A DNA stretch of 64,000 bases from Deinococcus sonorensis KR-87 (GCF_040256395.1 NZ_CP158299.1:2509501-2573500); one strand, 5' to 3'; shown: positions 1 to 13,554, counted from the stretch's first letter. The notes: generated from the letters alone by a model not told the origin. Made by a program: numbers and translations.

Positions 1-176
1 GTGTCGGTGGGCCGCAGGCCCAGCATCAGGCTGATCAGGGTGGTCTTGCCGGCGCCATTGGGCCCCAGCAGCGCCAGCAGTTCGCCCCGCTGCACCTGCA
101 TGGTGAGGTCACTCAGCGCCTGCTGCGCTCCGAAACGCTTGCTGACGTTCTGCAGCTCGATCACGGCGGTCGTCAT
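1..176 (-). CDS. ABC transporter ATP-binding protein (N-terminal part, cut by window start)
   Basis: The reverse strand from the ATG at 174-176 reads as the first 58 residues of an ABC ATPase and runs off the window. It opens with a beta-strand followed by VSKRFG and has a perfect Walker A motif, GPNGAGKT, then [13 protein letters not shown]. This is the ATP-binding subunit of an ABC transporter, which would power transport together with membrane subunits outside the window. The GLRPTD region after the P-loop suggests the multidrug or nucleotide-exporter type (CcmA-like), but that is inference from very little sequence. The Q-loop, signature and Walker B motifs are not in the window. Confidence 0.9.
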   Translation of the reverse strand, partial: MTTAVIELQNVSKRFGAQQALSDLTMQVQRGELLALLGPNGAGKTTLISLMLGLRPTD

Positions 177-296
177 GGGTCCATCATGCGGTTCGGCCGA
201 TGCGCCGCCCAGACCCAGCCGTCAGCCGGACCGGGTGACAGCTGTCACCCCGGCGGGCGGCTGACAAGCCCGCGCCTGGCCGCGTAGACTCAGCGC

Positions 297-902
297 ATGT
301 CCGAACTCGACCGCGCCCGCGAGGCGCTGCGGCAGGCCCTCCACAGCTGGGCCGTCCTGACGGTCCGGGGCGACCGCGCCCAGGTGATGCCCGCGCCCGA
401 CCTCGACCTGCTGTACGCCGGGCTGGACCGCACCCTGGGCAACGAGTGGGCGGTGCATTACCGCGCCGAACATGTGGCCCCGCCCGTGGTGGTCGCCCGC
501 CTGACGCTGAGCGGCATGGAGCGCGAGGGGCTCGCGCAGGGCCACAGCCTGGACGATGCTCGCCGGCTGGCGCTGGCCGACGCATTGCGGGCCTTCGGGG
601 TGACTCCGGCGGCCAGTGAGGCGCAGTGGGTGGAGTACGACGAGGAGGAGGGGGCCAACGTTCACGAGCTGGATCAGGAGGCCCCGGCCACCGCGGCGCC
701 GGCCACCACGCTGCCGCCCGCCCCGCCGCGCGACCCGCAGCTGGAGCGGGCGCGGCAGCACATCGACGACCTGCTGGAACAGCTGCGCGAGGCGGGGCTG
801 GGGGCCCAGGCGGCGCGGGTGCTGGCGCGGCGCGGCTACGGCAACACGCTGGACGAGAGCCGCGAGGTCTACAAGGAACTCAAGGGCCTGCCGCGCCATT
901 GA
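297..902 (+). CDS. Possible Rad52/DdrA-like DNA-binding protein
   Basis: A protein of 201 aa. Residues about 35-100 follow the Rad52/DdrA pattern: a helix ending LGNEWAVHYRAEH, a strand RLTLSGMEREGLAQG, then a helix DDARRLALADALRAFGV that matches the helix ending DAL+RAFG in Rad52-family proteins. A Pro/Ala-rich linker (about 125-145) leads to a helical tail ending YGNTLDESREVYKELKGL. The family anneals single-stranded DNA; DdrA protects DNA ends in Deinococcus. The assignment rests on pattern recognition only and could be wrong. The start is supported by a -10 box TAGACT (285-290) with CTGACA 18 nt upstream, placing the ATG at the expected transcript 5' end (leaderless). It lies 52 nt upstream of the phosphoesterase gene. 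Confidence 0.8.
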   Translation: MSELDRAREALRQALHSWAVLTVRGDRAQVMPAPDLDLLYAGLDRTLGNEWAVHYRAEHVAPPVVVARLTLSGMEREGLAQGHSLDDARRLALADALRAFGVTPAASEAQWVEYDEEEGANVHELDQEAPATAAPATTLPPAPPRDPQLERARQHIDDLLEQLREAGLGAQAARVLARRGYGNTLDESREVYKELKGLPRH

Positions 903-954
903 CGCGCCTCTCCCCACCCGGCCCGCTATCCTGTCACGGGAATGAGGCAAGCGC

Positions 955-1719
955 TTGAGATGTAAGTTCATCGCCATCGGTGACGTGCACGCTGACTTCG
1001 AGCTACTGTGGGAGGCGCTGCGGGCGGCCAGCTGCATGGACGCGGCGGGCCTGCCGACGCCGCCGGTGCTGAACGGCACCTTTCAGGTCGTGCTGATCGG
1101 CGACCTGGTGCATCCCAAGTCGGAGCGCGAGTACGCCCGGCTGATCGGACGGCCCAGCTTCGACGCTCAGGACCCGGAGCAGCTGTTTCTGGCGGCGCGC
1201 GCCCAGGTGCGGCAGCTGGAACGACTGCGGCGTTACCAGCAGGCGGCCCCGGCATCGGTGCACATCATTCTGGGCAATCACGACGACGTGGTGATCAACG
1301 CCGGCTACCTGCTCGGCACCGCCGGCGGGCTGGTGCACATCGAATTCGACCCGAACCGGGGTGGCATCCTGCTGCCCCCGGACCTGAAAGCGTGGTTCCA
1401 GAGCTTCCTGCGCGAGCTGCGGGTGGGCCGGCTGCAGTTCGCGCACGTGGGGCCGCTGCCGTCCATGACCCACTACGACGACCTGTTCTACGCCGACCAC
1501 ACCCACAAGCGCTGGTGGCACGAGCACCCGGAGTACGTGCAGATGTCGGGGCTGAGCTACGGGGTGTACGGCCATACCCAGATCAAGGACGGCATCATGG
1601 TCAACAGCACCAACCGCTTTGCCATGATCGACGCGCTGACGGCCCGCGAGTACCTGGAAGTGCTGGTGGACACCGAGGCGCGCGAGCCGCTGGTCAGCAG
1701 CCGCCCGGTGCCGTTCTGA
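955..1719 (+). CDS. Calcineurin-like metallophosphoesterase
   Basis: A protein of 254 aa. It carries metallophosphoesterase metal-binding motifs: IGDVH at residues 8-12, IGDLVHPK near 48, GNHDD near 107, then GHTQ near 205. These residues normally hold two metal ions that cleave phosphomono- or diesters; the substrate cannot be told. The start appears to be TTG at 955, because a TGAGG ribosome site (943-947) lies 7 nt upstream and no in-frame ATG lies near. A -10-like TATCCT sits at 927-932. It may be co-transcribed with the Rad52-like gene but also has its own plausible promoter. Confidence 0.85.
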   Translation: MRCKFIAIGDVHADFELLWEALRAASCMDAAGLPTPPVLNGTFQVVLIGDLVHPKSEREYARLIGRPSFDAQDPEQLFLAARAQVRQLERLRRYQQAAPASVHIILGNHDDVVINAGYLLGTAGGLVHIEFDPNRGGILLPPDLKAWFQSFLRELRVGRLQFAHVGPLPSMTHYDDLFYADHTHKRWWHEHPEYVQMSGLSYGVYGHTQIKDGIMVNSTNRFAMIDALTAREYLEVLVDTEAREPLVSSRPVPF

Positions 1720-1727
1720 GCGCCCCC

Positions 1728-1756
1728 TTGCGCGCTCCGGGGGCGCATGCTAGTCT
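1728..1756 (+). promoter_or_regulatory. Sigma70-type promoter of tRNA-Ala
   Basis: TTGCGC (1728-1733), a 17-nt spacer and TAGTCT (1751-1756) lie 30 nt upstream of the tRNA. The spacing matches the other tRNA promoters in this window. Confidence 0.65.
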
Positions 1757-1785
1757 CTGTCTCGCCCGCAACCGAGCAGCGCTGC

Positions 1786-1861
<76 letters not shown>

Positions 1862-1866
1862 AAGAC

Positions 1867-1890
1867 AAGCCCGCCATTTCTGGCGGGCTT
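1867..1890. terminator. Bidirectional hairpin terminator between tRNA-Ala and guaB
   Basis: A perfect 10-bp inverted repeat AAGCCCGCCA / TGGCGGGCTT closes on a TTTC loop. It lies just past the tRNA-Ala and just past the stop of guaB on the other strand, so it probably ends both transcripts. Confidence 0.8.
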
Positions 1891-1905
1891 GCTGCTGTTT
1901 CCGGC

Positions 1906-5448
<3,543 letters not shown>

Positions 5449-5451
5449 GGC

Positions 5452-5653
5452 TCAGGCCACCGGCCGCTCGAAGGTCAGCACGTACTCGACGACCGACTGG
5501 TCCAGCAGCACCTGCACCAGCCATCATCCCTGGGCCGCGCGCGGGTGCGTCTTGTATTGGTCCGCGCCAGCCTCGGGCCAGCCTTGACGGTATGCGGCCT
5601 CCACCAAAACAAAGTCGTACTCCTGGTGGAGGACCAGGGGGGTCCGCCGCCAG
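5452..5653 (-). pseudogene. Remnant of an unidentified protein gene with an in-frame TGA
   Basis: The reverse strand keeps one reading frame with protein-like sequence through this gap: about 40 codons with segments such as [19 protein letters not shown] and [11 protein letters not shown], then TGA at 5524-5526, then [18 protein letters not shown] and ERPVA before the final TGA at 5452-5454. No good start codon lies upstream, and the frame runs into the end of the GNAT gene. I do not recognise the family. The simplest reading is the 3' remnant of a broken gene; a chance open frame is possible. Confidence 0.4.
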
Positions 5654-6082
5654 TTAGCCCAGCGGGTGCCGGGTGTCCTGGTAGAAGCAGGTGGTGGGCA
5701 GCTGGACCAGGGTCCGGGTATCGTGAAACCCCAGCGAACTGTAGAAGGCGTGCTGGGCCTCGCCGTTATCGGTGAGCAGGACCCGCTGCATCACGTGCGC
5801 GTAGCGGTCCAGCAGCTGCACCATCAGCGCCCGCCCCACCCCCTGCCGATGATGCTCGGGCCGTACCAGCAGGTCCTGGATGTAGCAGATGCTCACGTCG
5901 TCCGACACCGCCCGGATCAGGCCGATCAGTTCGCCGGTGCCGCTGCGGGCGCACAGCACGTGGCTGCTCTGCTGAACGGCGCGTTCCAGCATGCCGGGGT
6001 CGGCGGTGTAGCTGGTCCAGCCCACCGAGCCGTACAGCGACAGGAGTTCGGGCAGGGTGGGACCGGAGGCAGTGATGACCAT
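5654..6082 (-). CDS. GNAT family N-acetyltransferase
   Basis: A protein of 142 aa with the GNAT acetyl-CoA signature. A strand [15 protein letters not shown] is followed by the pyrophosphate-binding motif RQGVGRALM, then a helix and the usual FYSSLGF near the C-terminus. It would transfer an acetyl group from acetyl-CoA to an amine; the substrate is unknown. The short N-terminus ([15 protein letters not shown]) is typical of small single-domain members. The ATG at 6080-6082 gives full length. It is divergent from the next gene, with 83 nt between starts. Confidence 0.9.
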   Translation of the reverse strand: MVITASGPTLPELLSLYGSVGWTSYTADPGMLERAVQQSSHVLCARSGTGELIGLIRAVSDDVSICYIQDLLVRPEHHRQGVGRALMVQLLDRYAHVMQRVLLTDNGEAQHAFYSSLGFHDTRTLVQLPTTCFYQDTRHPLG

Positions 6083-6165
6083 GCCCTAGGATGGCGGCCA
6101 GACAGGCGCGCAGCATCGGTCATCTGGCCGATGCCGGGGGCGGCACGGGGCGTCAGACTGTGACC

Positions 6166-6936
6166 ATGCGGCTGATCCTCCACCCGATTCTGCGTGAACT
6201 GCGCGCCGTCTATGACGTGGGCGAGCTGTACAGCATGGAGCGGTACTGGGCCTACAAGCGGCTGATGGTGGACGGCCCGGAGCTGTTGCCGCTGGGCGAC
6301 TTCTCGCCCATGGGCAAGCGGCAGCCGGAGTATCTGGACCGCCTGATCGGGATGGAGGCGGAGCGGCAGGCCGCTGAATTTCTGAAGGCAGTGGAGAGCG
6401 AGCCGTGGAGCGCTGGTCTGCACGGGCGGGTGCTGCTGGTGGTGGCGGACCAGCCGGGCAATGGCTGGACGCAGCGCTGGCTCACCGACGCCGCCTGGCG
6501 CTTTGAGGGGGAGAAGCTGCCGCCCTCGGCGCAGCAGACCGCCGCTGGCCGGTGGATCACCGTGCAGCTGTGGACCCATGTGGAGCCCACGCCCGCCTAT
6601 CTGCGCTCGCAGCTGCGGTCGGCGGTGCGCCGGGCCGCGTGGCAGGCGCACCACGGACGGCCACTTACGCTGGACGCCATGCTGCAGCAGGAAGGCGCCG
6701 CGCTGGCCGCTGGCGACGGCGCCTTCGGCGGGGCGCCTCTGCCACTCGACCCGGACGATCTGGCCTACACCCGCGAGGTGCTGGCCCCCCTGAGGAACAG
6801 CGACCACTGGCCCGCCTGTTTCGCGGCCCTCTACGGGGATGAGGCGGCCCGGGAGGTGGGGTATCCGGCGCTGGGCCTGTCCTCACTGACCGGGTTCAGT
6901 CTGGCGCTCGCCGAGACGTCAGTGGTCGCCGGGTGA
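6166..6936 (+). CDS. Hypothetical protein, 256 aa
   Basis: I do not recognise a family. The protein begins MRLILHPILRELRAVYDVGE and contains a conserved-looking LPLGDFSPMGKRQPEYLD and a central strand GRVLLVVADQPGNGW. It lacks a signal peptide and membrane segments, so it is probably cytosolic. The chosen ATG (6166) lies 6 nt after CAGACT, a weak version of the -10 box seen before other leaderless genes here; an in-frame GTG at 6160 is an alternative. Its last 18 nt overlap the convergent small gene at 6919. Codon use matches the neighbours. Confidence 0.75.
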   Translation: MRLILHPILRELRAVYDVGELYSMERYWAYKRLMVDGPELLPLGDFSPMGKRQPEYLDRLIGMEAERQAAEFLKAVESEPWSAGLHGRVLLVVADQPGNGWTQRWLTDAAWRFEGEKLPPSAQQTAAGRWITVQLWTHVEPTPAYLRSQLRSAVRRAAWQAHHGRPLTLDAMLQQEGAALAAGDGAFGGAPLPLDPDDLAYTREVLAPLRNSDHWPACFAALYGDEAAREVGYPALGLSSLTGFSLALAETSVVAG

Positions 6937-7086
6937 GTCGTCGGCGGGGTGAGCCTCACCGGCTTCCGGTTCCTCCACCCGGTCGGCGTCGCCGGTCCGT
7001 ACCTCGGCCATCCCGCTGTTCAGTTCGTCCAGGTCTGAGGGGTCCGGGGTCTGGCCGCCTTGCTGCTGCTCGTCTGGCTGGGTCAT
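6919..7086 (-). CDS. Small acidic hypothetical protein (55 aa)
   Basis: An acidic, Gln/Asp/Glu-rich polypeptide starting MTQPDEQQQGGQTPDPSDL and ending in HPADDSPGDH. There is no membrane segment and the composition looks intrinsically disordered. Starts further upstream (7098 or 7137) are in frame. Its 3' end overlaps the convergent 256-aa gene by 18 nt. It sits 69 nt downstream of the SDR on the same strand, so it may be the last gene of the miaA-SDR unit. A chance frame is possible. Confidence 0.5.
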   Translation of the reverse strand: MTQPDEQQQGGQTPDPSDLDELNSGMAEVRTGDADRVEEPEAGEAHPADDSPGDH

Positions 7087-7155
7087 GCCGCCCAGCATGC
7101 GCGGCGTGGGACCGCCGGACATAAGCGGGGGCTTCACCCGGCGTTGGGGCTCGCG

Positions 7156-7920
7156 TCAGCGCTTGCGCAGCCGCAGCGTGTCCCAGCTGCCGTCGGCGGC
7201 CCAGCCACCGTCCACGCTCAGCGCGATGCCGTTCACGAAGGGGCTGGCCGAGGCGTCGGTGAGGTACAGGATCGCCGCCGCGATGTCGTCCGGGGCGGCA
7301 AAGCGGCCCATCGGCACCCGCGCCTCAATGTCCGCATCGGAATAGGCGCCGCTGCCCATGTCCGCCACGTCCATTTCGGTCTTGACCCAGCCGGGGCACA
7401 CCGCGTTGACCCGCACGCCGCGCCCGCCCCACTCGGCGGCCAGGGTGCGGGTCAGCCCGATCAGGCCGTGCTTGCTGGCGTTGTAGGCGGCCCGGTCCGC
7501 GATGCCCAGCAGGCCCGCCACCGACGCCACGTTTACGATGCTGCCAGAGCCCTGCTGCAGCATCACGCGCCCCAGTTCGCGGCTCAGCAGGAAGGGGGCC
7601 AGCAGGTTCACGTCCAGCACCCGCCGGAAGCCTGCGGCGGTGGTGTCCTCGGCGGGCGTGATGAAACTGATGCCCGCGTTGTTCACCAGCGCGTCCACCC
7701 GGCCGAAGCGCTCCAGGATGGCGGCGGTGTGGCCCAGCACCACCTGTTCGTCGCTCAGGTCGCCGGTCAGGACCAGGGCGTCGGCGCCGGCCGGCACCTC
7801 GGAGGGCTGCAGGTCCAGCAGGGCCAGCCGATCGCCCCGCTCTGCACACCGCTCGGCCGTACGCCGCCCAATGCCCTGCGCCGCTCCCGTGATGACCGTG
7901 ACACGCGTCTGTTCGCTCAT
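7156..7920 (-). CDS. Short-chain dehydrogenase/reductase
   Basis: A 254-aa classical SDR oxidoreductase. The NAD(P)-binding motif TGAAQGIG is at residues about 11-18, the structural NNAG (ALVNNAGISF) near 85, catalytic Ser in NVASVAG, and YNASK with the catalytic Tyr and Lys. The C-terminus VDGGW is typical. The acidic residue after strand 2 (LLDLQP) suggests NAD rather than NADP, by inference. The substrate is unknown. Its ATG overlaps the stop of miaA (ATGA), so the two are translationally coupled. Confidence 0.93.
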   Translation of the reverse strand: MSEQTRVTVITGAAQGIGRRTAERCAERGDRLALLDLQPSEVPAGADALVLTGDLSDEQVVLGHTAAILERFGRVDALVNNAGISFITPAEDTTAAGFRRVLDVNLLAPFLLSRELGRVMLQQGSGSIVNVASVAGLLGIADRAAYNASKHGLIGLTRTLAAEWGGRGVRVNAVCPGWVKTEMDVADMGSGAYSDADIEARVPMGRFAAPDDIAAAILYLTDASASPFVNGIALSVDGGWAADGSWDTLRLRKR

Positions 7921-8825
7921 GGCGTCAGTCTGCCAGACACGGCGGCCCCCAGCGTCTCGGCGGCCTGCTCAGGGGTCTGGACCTCCACCTTCAGCTGCCG
8001 GCGGATCCAGGTCAGCTGGCGGCGGGCGTACTGGCGAGTGGCCACCGTGATGTGCTCGGCGGCGGCTTCCCGGGTCAGGGTCTGGTCCAGCACCGCCAGC
8101 GCCTCGCGGTACCCGATGGCCTGCCAGACGGTCGGCAGCGGGTCCAGGGTGGGCGGCACCTCCCGGCTCAGCCACGCCGCCTCCTCCAGCAGGCCGCCGT
8201 CCAGCATGGCGCGGGTGCGCGCCTCGATGCGGCGGTCCAGCTCCGGCAGCGGTGGGGCGAAGGCCACCACCGTGTAGCGGTGCGCCGGCTGGCTGCGGCC
8301 GTACTCGCCGGGCCAGCGGCCGCTCTCTCGGTACACCTCCAGCGCACGCACCACCCGGCGCGGGTTGCGTTCCATCCGCCGGGCCTCGGCGGGATTAAGC
8401 GCCTCCATCTCGGCAAGCAGGGCGTCCAGGCCGCGCGTCTGCAGTTCGGCTTCCAGCGCGGCCCGCTGCTCCGGACGGCTGGGCGGGGTCAGCGGCAGCC
8501 CCTGCATCAGCGCCGAGAGGTAAAAGCCGGTGCCGCCCACCACCACCGGCAGCCGGCCACGTTCCAGCACCTGCTGGATGGCTGCCTCCGCGAGCTGCAC
8601 GTAGCGGGCCACATCGAACGTCTCCCGCACGTCCGCCACGTCGATCAGGTGATGCGGGACCGCCGCCCGCTCCTCGGCGCTGGGCTTGGCGGTGCCCACA
8701 TCCAGGCCCCGGTAGACGGTAAAGGCGTCGGCGGCGATCACCTCCAGTGGAACGCGCCGGCCCAGCATCAGGCTCAGGCCGGTCTTGCCGGAGGCGGTGG
8801 GGGCGGTCAGGATCGGCACCAGCAC
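7917..8825 (-). CDS. miaA: tRNA dimethylallyltransferase
   Basis: A 302-aa enzyme that adds a dimethylallyl group to A37 of tRNAs reading codons that start with U. The P-loop TAPTASGKT is at residues about 7-15, followed by the MiaA hallmarks DAFTVYRGLDVGTAKPS and PHHLIDV, and later VVGGTGFYL, NPRRVVRALEVY and RQYARRQLTWIRRQ. The start is taken as GTG (8823-8825): the box TACAAT (8833-8838 on this strand) ends 7 nt upstream, the leaderless spacing. Upstream ATG codons in frame would place translation before the likely transcript start. It overlaps the downstream SDR. Confidence 0.95.
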   Translation of the reverse strand: MLVPILTAPTASGKTGLSLMLGRRVPLEVIAADAFTVYRGLDVGTAKPSAEERAAVPHHLIDVADVRETFDVARYVQLAEAAIQQVLERGRLPVVVGGTGFYLSALMQGLPLTPPSRPEQRAALEAELQTRGLDALLAEMEALNPAEARRMERNPRRVVRALEVYRESGRWPGEYGRSQPAHRYTVVAFAPPLPELDRRIEARTRAMLDGGLLEEAAWLSREVPPTLDPLPTVWQAIGYREALAVLDQTLTREAAAEHITVATRQYARRQLTWIRRQLKVEVQTPEQAAETLGAAVSGRLTP

Positions 8826-8904
8826 GCCAGCGATTGTAGCGGCCCGGGAAAATGGGACGGCCATCACCCCACGCCCCCACGGGCGTGGTGCTACGCTCGT
8901 GGGT

Positions 8905-9297
8905 ATGAACGAGCCGGTGCTCACCCGACTGAACAACCTGATGCAACTGCGCCAGGAGGTCGAAACCCTGGCCACCACCGGCCCCTGGGAGCCGGCGGCC
9001 GACTGGCTGGACGAGGGCACCCACCTGGTGCTGATGCTGGACGTACCGGGCGTGGACCCGCAGCGTCTGGAACTGCTGGAGGAGGGCGACGAGGTGACGG
9101 TGGCCGGCGAACGGACCACCCTGCTGCACGCCGAGCCGCTGCGCCGCGAACGGCCGCTGGGCACCTTCAGCCGGACCATGCGCTTCCCGGAGCCGGTGGT
9201 GTCGCAGAGCGCCCAGGCGCAGCTCGGCAGCGGCGTGCTGACGGTGCGCTTTGAGAAGCGGCAGAAGACCCTGCTGCAGCTCGGCAGCGGAGAGTAG
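8905..9297 (+). CDS. Hsp20 / alpha-crystallin small heat-shock protein
   Basis: A 130-aa holdase chaperone of the Hsp20 family. The alpha-crystallin domain is clear: LVLMLDVPGVDPQRLELLEE, then EVTVAGERT, GTFSRTMRFPEPV, and the C-terminal GVLTVRFEK. The flanking N-terminal helix is short. The IxI tail motif is not obvious (LLQLGSGE), so large oligomers may be limited; that is inference. TACGCT (8892-8897) ends 7 nt before the ATG, indicating a leaderless mRNA. It is divergent from miaA with only 79 nt between start codons, so the two -10 boxes share a short promoter region. Confidence 0.9.
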   Translation: MNEPVLTRLNNLMQLRQEVETLATTGPWEPAADWLDEGTHLVLMLDVPGVDPQRLELLEEGDEVTVAGERTTLLHAEPLRRERPLGTFSRTMRFPEPVVSQSAQAQLGSGVLTVRFEKRQKTLLQLGSGE

Positions 9298-9314
9298 GCA
9301 AGGAGAAAAGGAGA

Positions 9315-9338
9315 AGTGGCGGTCTTGTAACCGCCACT
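9315..9338. terminator. Hairpin after hsp20
   Basis: A perfect 9-bp stem AGTGGCGGT / ACCGCCACT with a 6-nt loop lies between the convergent hsp20 and small membrane protein genes. No clear T-run follows, so terminator function is inferred from position. Confidence 0.55.
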
Positions 9339-9352
9339 CCAAATGGATTGCT

Positions 9353-9535
9353 TTACCGGCCCGGCCTGTCTCTGCGGGTCAGGCGATACAGCGTGAGCAG
9401 GTTGGCGGCCAGCAGCACGACGCAGATGGCCGCGACCGGCCACTTGCCGCCGCGCACGCTGGCCAGCGCCAGGATCGCCCAGCCGGCGCACAGCGCCGTG
9501 ACCAGCCACACGCGCCAGGCGGGCGTTTCATTCAT
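9353..9535 (-). CDS. Small two-helix membrane protein (60 aa)
   Basis: A 60-aa protein with two hydrophobic stretches, about residues 8-27 (VWLVTALCAGWAILALA) and 34-50 (AAICVVLLAANLLTLY), joined by a short basic loop and followed by a basic tail RLTRRDRPGR. That tail suggests cytoplasmic ends by the positive-inside rule. A GGAG site 7 nt before the ATG supports the start. It follows argS on the same strand with an 86-nt gap. The function is unknown. Confidence 0.7.
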   Translation of the reverse strand: MNETPAWRVWLVTALCAGWAILALASVRGGKWPVAAICVVLLAANLLTLYRLTRRDRPGR

Positions 9536-9621
9536 GAGCGGACTCCAGACAGGGATGGGGCATGCCCGCAGTCTGCCGCGCCGGCCCGCGGCGCTGTGGT
9601 GCCGGCGTCACACCGCCCCGC

Positions 9622-11445
<1,824 letters not shown>

Positions 11446-11527
11446 AACTGCTGAGTTTATCAGTTCACTCAGGGTTGCTTAAGGGGAGGTCACATGGCCG
11501 TCAGCTTGGTGGGCAACAGTGAGAGCT

Positions 11528-12121
11528 ATGAACAAACTCCTGGGTCTGATCGGGTTGGCGGCGATACTCGCTTCGTGTGGAAGTTCCGGTGTAGCCCCTG
11601 ATGGTAGTGCGAGCATCAGAATCACTAATCTAAAAACAGAATATAAAACCGGCCAGGGCGAATACGTAGCCTGCGACAATGTAAAACAGTTGGATGGGAC
11701 ATATGCCAGTCAGACTGCAGTTGCTACATACTTCACCCTTGTGGGCGGAATAAAAGATCTAACTGTCCAGCTGAAAGGCTCGACTACTAGTGCTTACGAT
11801 AACAATTACGTAAAAACCATCTCTGCCAGCGAGCTCGCTGCACTTAATACCAATGACTATAGACTGACGTTTTATGCAGATTCATCAGCCCCTGGCGAAT
11901 CTGGATTTCTTCCCCAAGGCATTGTAGTAAAGCCAATCGCCACGAAAGTCAAGCTTGTGACTGTAAATCAAGCAGATCGAGTTGGCAGCTTTTATACATT
12001 TGTAACAGTCAACACTAGCACTGGCAGGAATGTAAAAGCCGATACCAGCGGTATTGTGATTCCAAGAGTAGGCACTTACACCACATGTAACATTCAAGGT
12101 GACACCACAGAGACACTCTGA
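11528..12121 (+). CDS. Putative lipoprotein of unknown function, low GC
   Basis: A 197-aa exported lipoprotein: signal peptide MNKLLGLIGLAAI then lipobox LASC, so the mature protein would be lipid-anchored by Cys at about 17. The body is rich in Thr, Ser, Asn and Lys, with no domain I recognise (it reads like a beta-rich extracellular domain). Base composition is strikingly different from all neighbours: many AT-ending codons and AT-rich flanks, which suggests acquisition by transfer or weak expression selection. No strong ribosome site is visible before the ATG; an in-frame GTG at 11519 is the alternative. Confidence 0.8.
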   Translation: MNKLLGLIGLAAILASCGSSGVAPDGSASIRITNLKTEYKTGQGEYVACDNVKQLDGTYASQTAVATYFTLVGGIKDLTVQLKGSTTSAYDNNYVKTISASELAALNTNDYRLTFYADSSAPGESGFLPQGIVVKPIATKVKLVTVNQADRVGSFYTFVTVNTSTGRNVKADTSGIVIPRVGTYTTCNIQGDTTETL

Positions 12122-12132
12122 CCCTAAAATGC

Positions 12133-12167
12133 GAAGCGCCGTCCCCCTACGTAGGGGGCGGCGCTTC
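12133..12167. terminator. Long hairpin after the low-GC lipoprotein gene
   Basis: A near-perfect 17-bp stem with one bulged T (GAAGCGCCG..CCCCC against GGGGG.CGGCGCTTC) around CTACGTAG. It lies 11 nt after the stop codon and before the next promoter; the T-run is weak. Confidence 0.65.
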
Positions 12168-12190
12168 CCTGTCTGGTACACTTGTTCCAC

Positions 12191-12568
<378 letters not shown>

Positions 12569-12579
12569 CCCGCCCAGCG

Positions 12580-13548
12580 ATGCAGGCCCAGCAAGCGGTG
12601 CTGATCGGCCGCTTCCAACCGCCGCACCGCGCCCATCTGGCGTTGATGCTGGAGGCGCTGCAGCACGCTGAGCAGCTGTGCGTAGTGCTGGGCAGCGCCC
12701 GCGCGGCCCGTACGCCCAAGAACCCGCTAAGTGACGGCGAGCGCGAGCGGCTGATCCGCTCCATGCTGCAGGAGGCCGGAGTAGCGCTGGAGCGGGTGCG
12801 CTTTGTGCGGCTGCGCGACAGCTATTACCGGCTGCCGCTGTGGGTGGAGGAGCTGCGCCGTGGCGTGAGTGGCGACCCGGCCCGGACCGTGCTGTGCGGC
12901 TTTGCTAAGGACCAGAGCAGCTTCTACCTGCGGCTGTTCCCGGAATGGATCCTGCTGCCTACCCGGGTGGTCTCGCCGCTGAACGCCACGGCCGTGCGGG
13001 ACGGGCTGGCCGCTGGGGACTGGTCAGCAGTGGCGCAGGCGGTGACGCCGGCGGTGCTGGACCAGCTGCGCGCGTGGGCGCAGGAGGGCGTCTTTGACGA
13101 GGTCTGGGCCGATCAGGCGGCGGTGCAGGCGCTGCAGGCCGTCTCCCCCATCCGGACCGTGGGCGCGGTGCTGGTTCATGGGAACGCAGTGCTGCTGCGG
13201 CCGCGCACCGAACGGCCCGGGCTGGGCCTGCTGGCCATCCCGGAGGCCGCGTCCTGGAAGGCCGCCACGCAGCTGGCGGTGGGGGCGGACCACCTCCCGC
13301 CCCCGCTCCGGTCCCGCACGCTGGACCATCCGGACCGGGTGGCGGGGCTGAAGTGGGTGACCCTGGCAGAACTGACCGTGCTGGCGGAGCCGCCGCCAGC
13401 TGCGCCGGGCGCGGCTTGGGTTCCTCTGGCGCAGCTGCTGCAGCATCCGGAGCAGGTGTTCGCCGACCATGCCCGGGGCATTCAGGCGCTGGTGGAGGAC
13501 TGGCCGGCCGAACCCGACCGGACGGTGCTCAGCGCCCCGCCCGGGTAG
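12580..13548 (+). CDS. NMN adenylyltransferase-like protein fused to a degenerate Nudix domain
   Basis: A 322-aa protein. Residues about 5-180 match the NadM-type nucleotidyltransferase: GRFQPPHRAHL near residue 10, and SPLNATAVRDGL replacing the ISGTxVR motif. These enzymes join NMN and ATP to make NAD. Residues 190-320 have the beginning and end of a Nudix fold (TVGAVLVHGNAVLLRPR, then GLKWVTLAEL), as in the NadM-Nudix fusion family. The diagnostic Nudix box (GX5EX7REUXEEXGU) is absent: the region reads GLGLLAIPEAASWKAATQL, lacking REXXEE. The second domain is therefore probably not a hydrolase and may be structural. Confidence 0.85.
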   Translation: MQAQQAVLIGRFQPPHRAHLALMLEALQHAEQLCVVLGSARAARTPKNPLSDGERERLIRSMLQEAGVALERVRFVRLRDSYYRLPLWVEELRRGVSGDPARTVLCGFAKDQSSFYLRLFPEWILLPTRVVSPLNATAVRDGLAAGDWSAVAQAVTPAVLDQLRAWAQEGVFDEVWADQAAVQALQAVSPIRTVGAVLVHGNAVLLRPRTERPGLGLLAIPEAASWKAATQLAVGADHLPPPLRSRTLDHPDRVAGLKWVTLAELTVLAEPPPAAPGAAWVPLAQLLQHPEQVFADHARGIQALVEDWPAEPDRTVLSAPPG

Positions 13549-13554
13549 GCCGCG

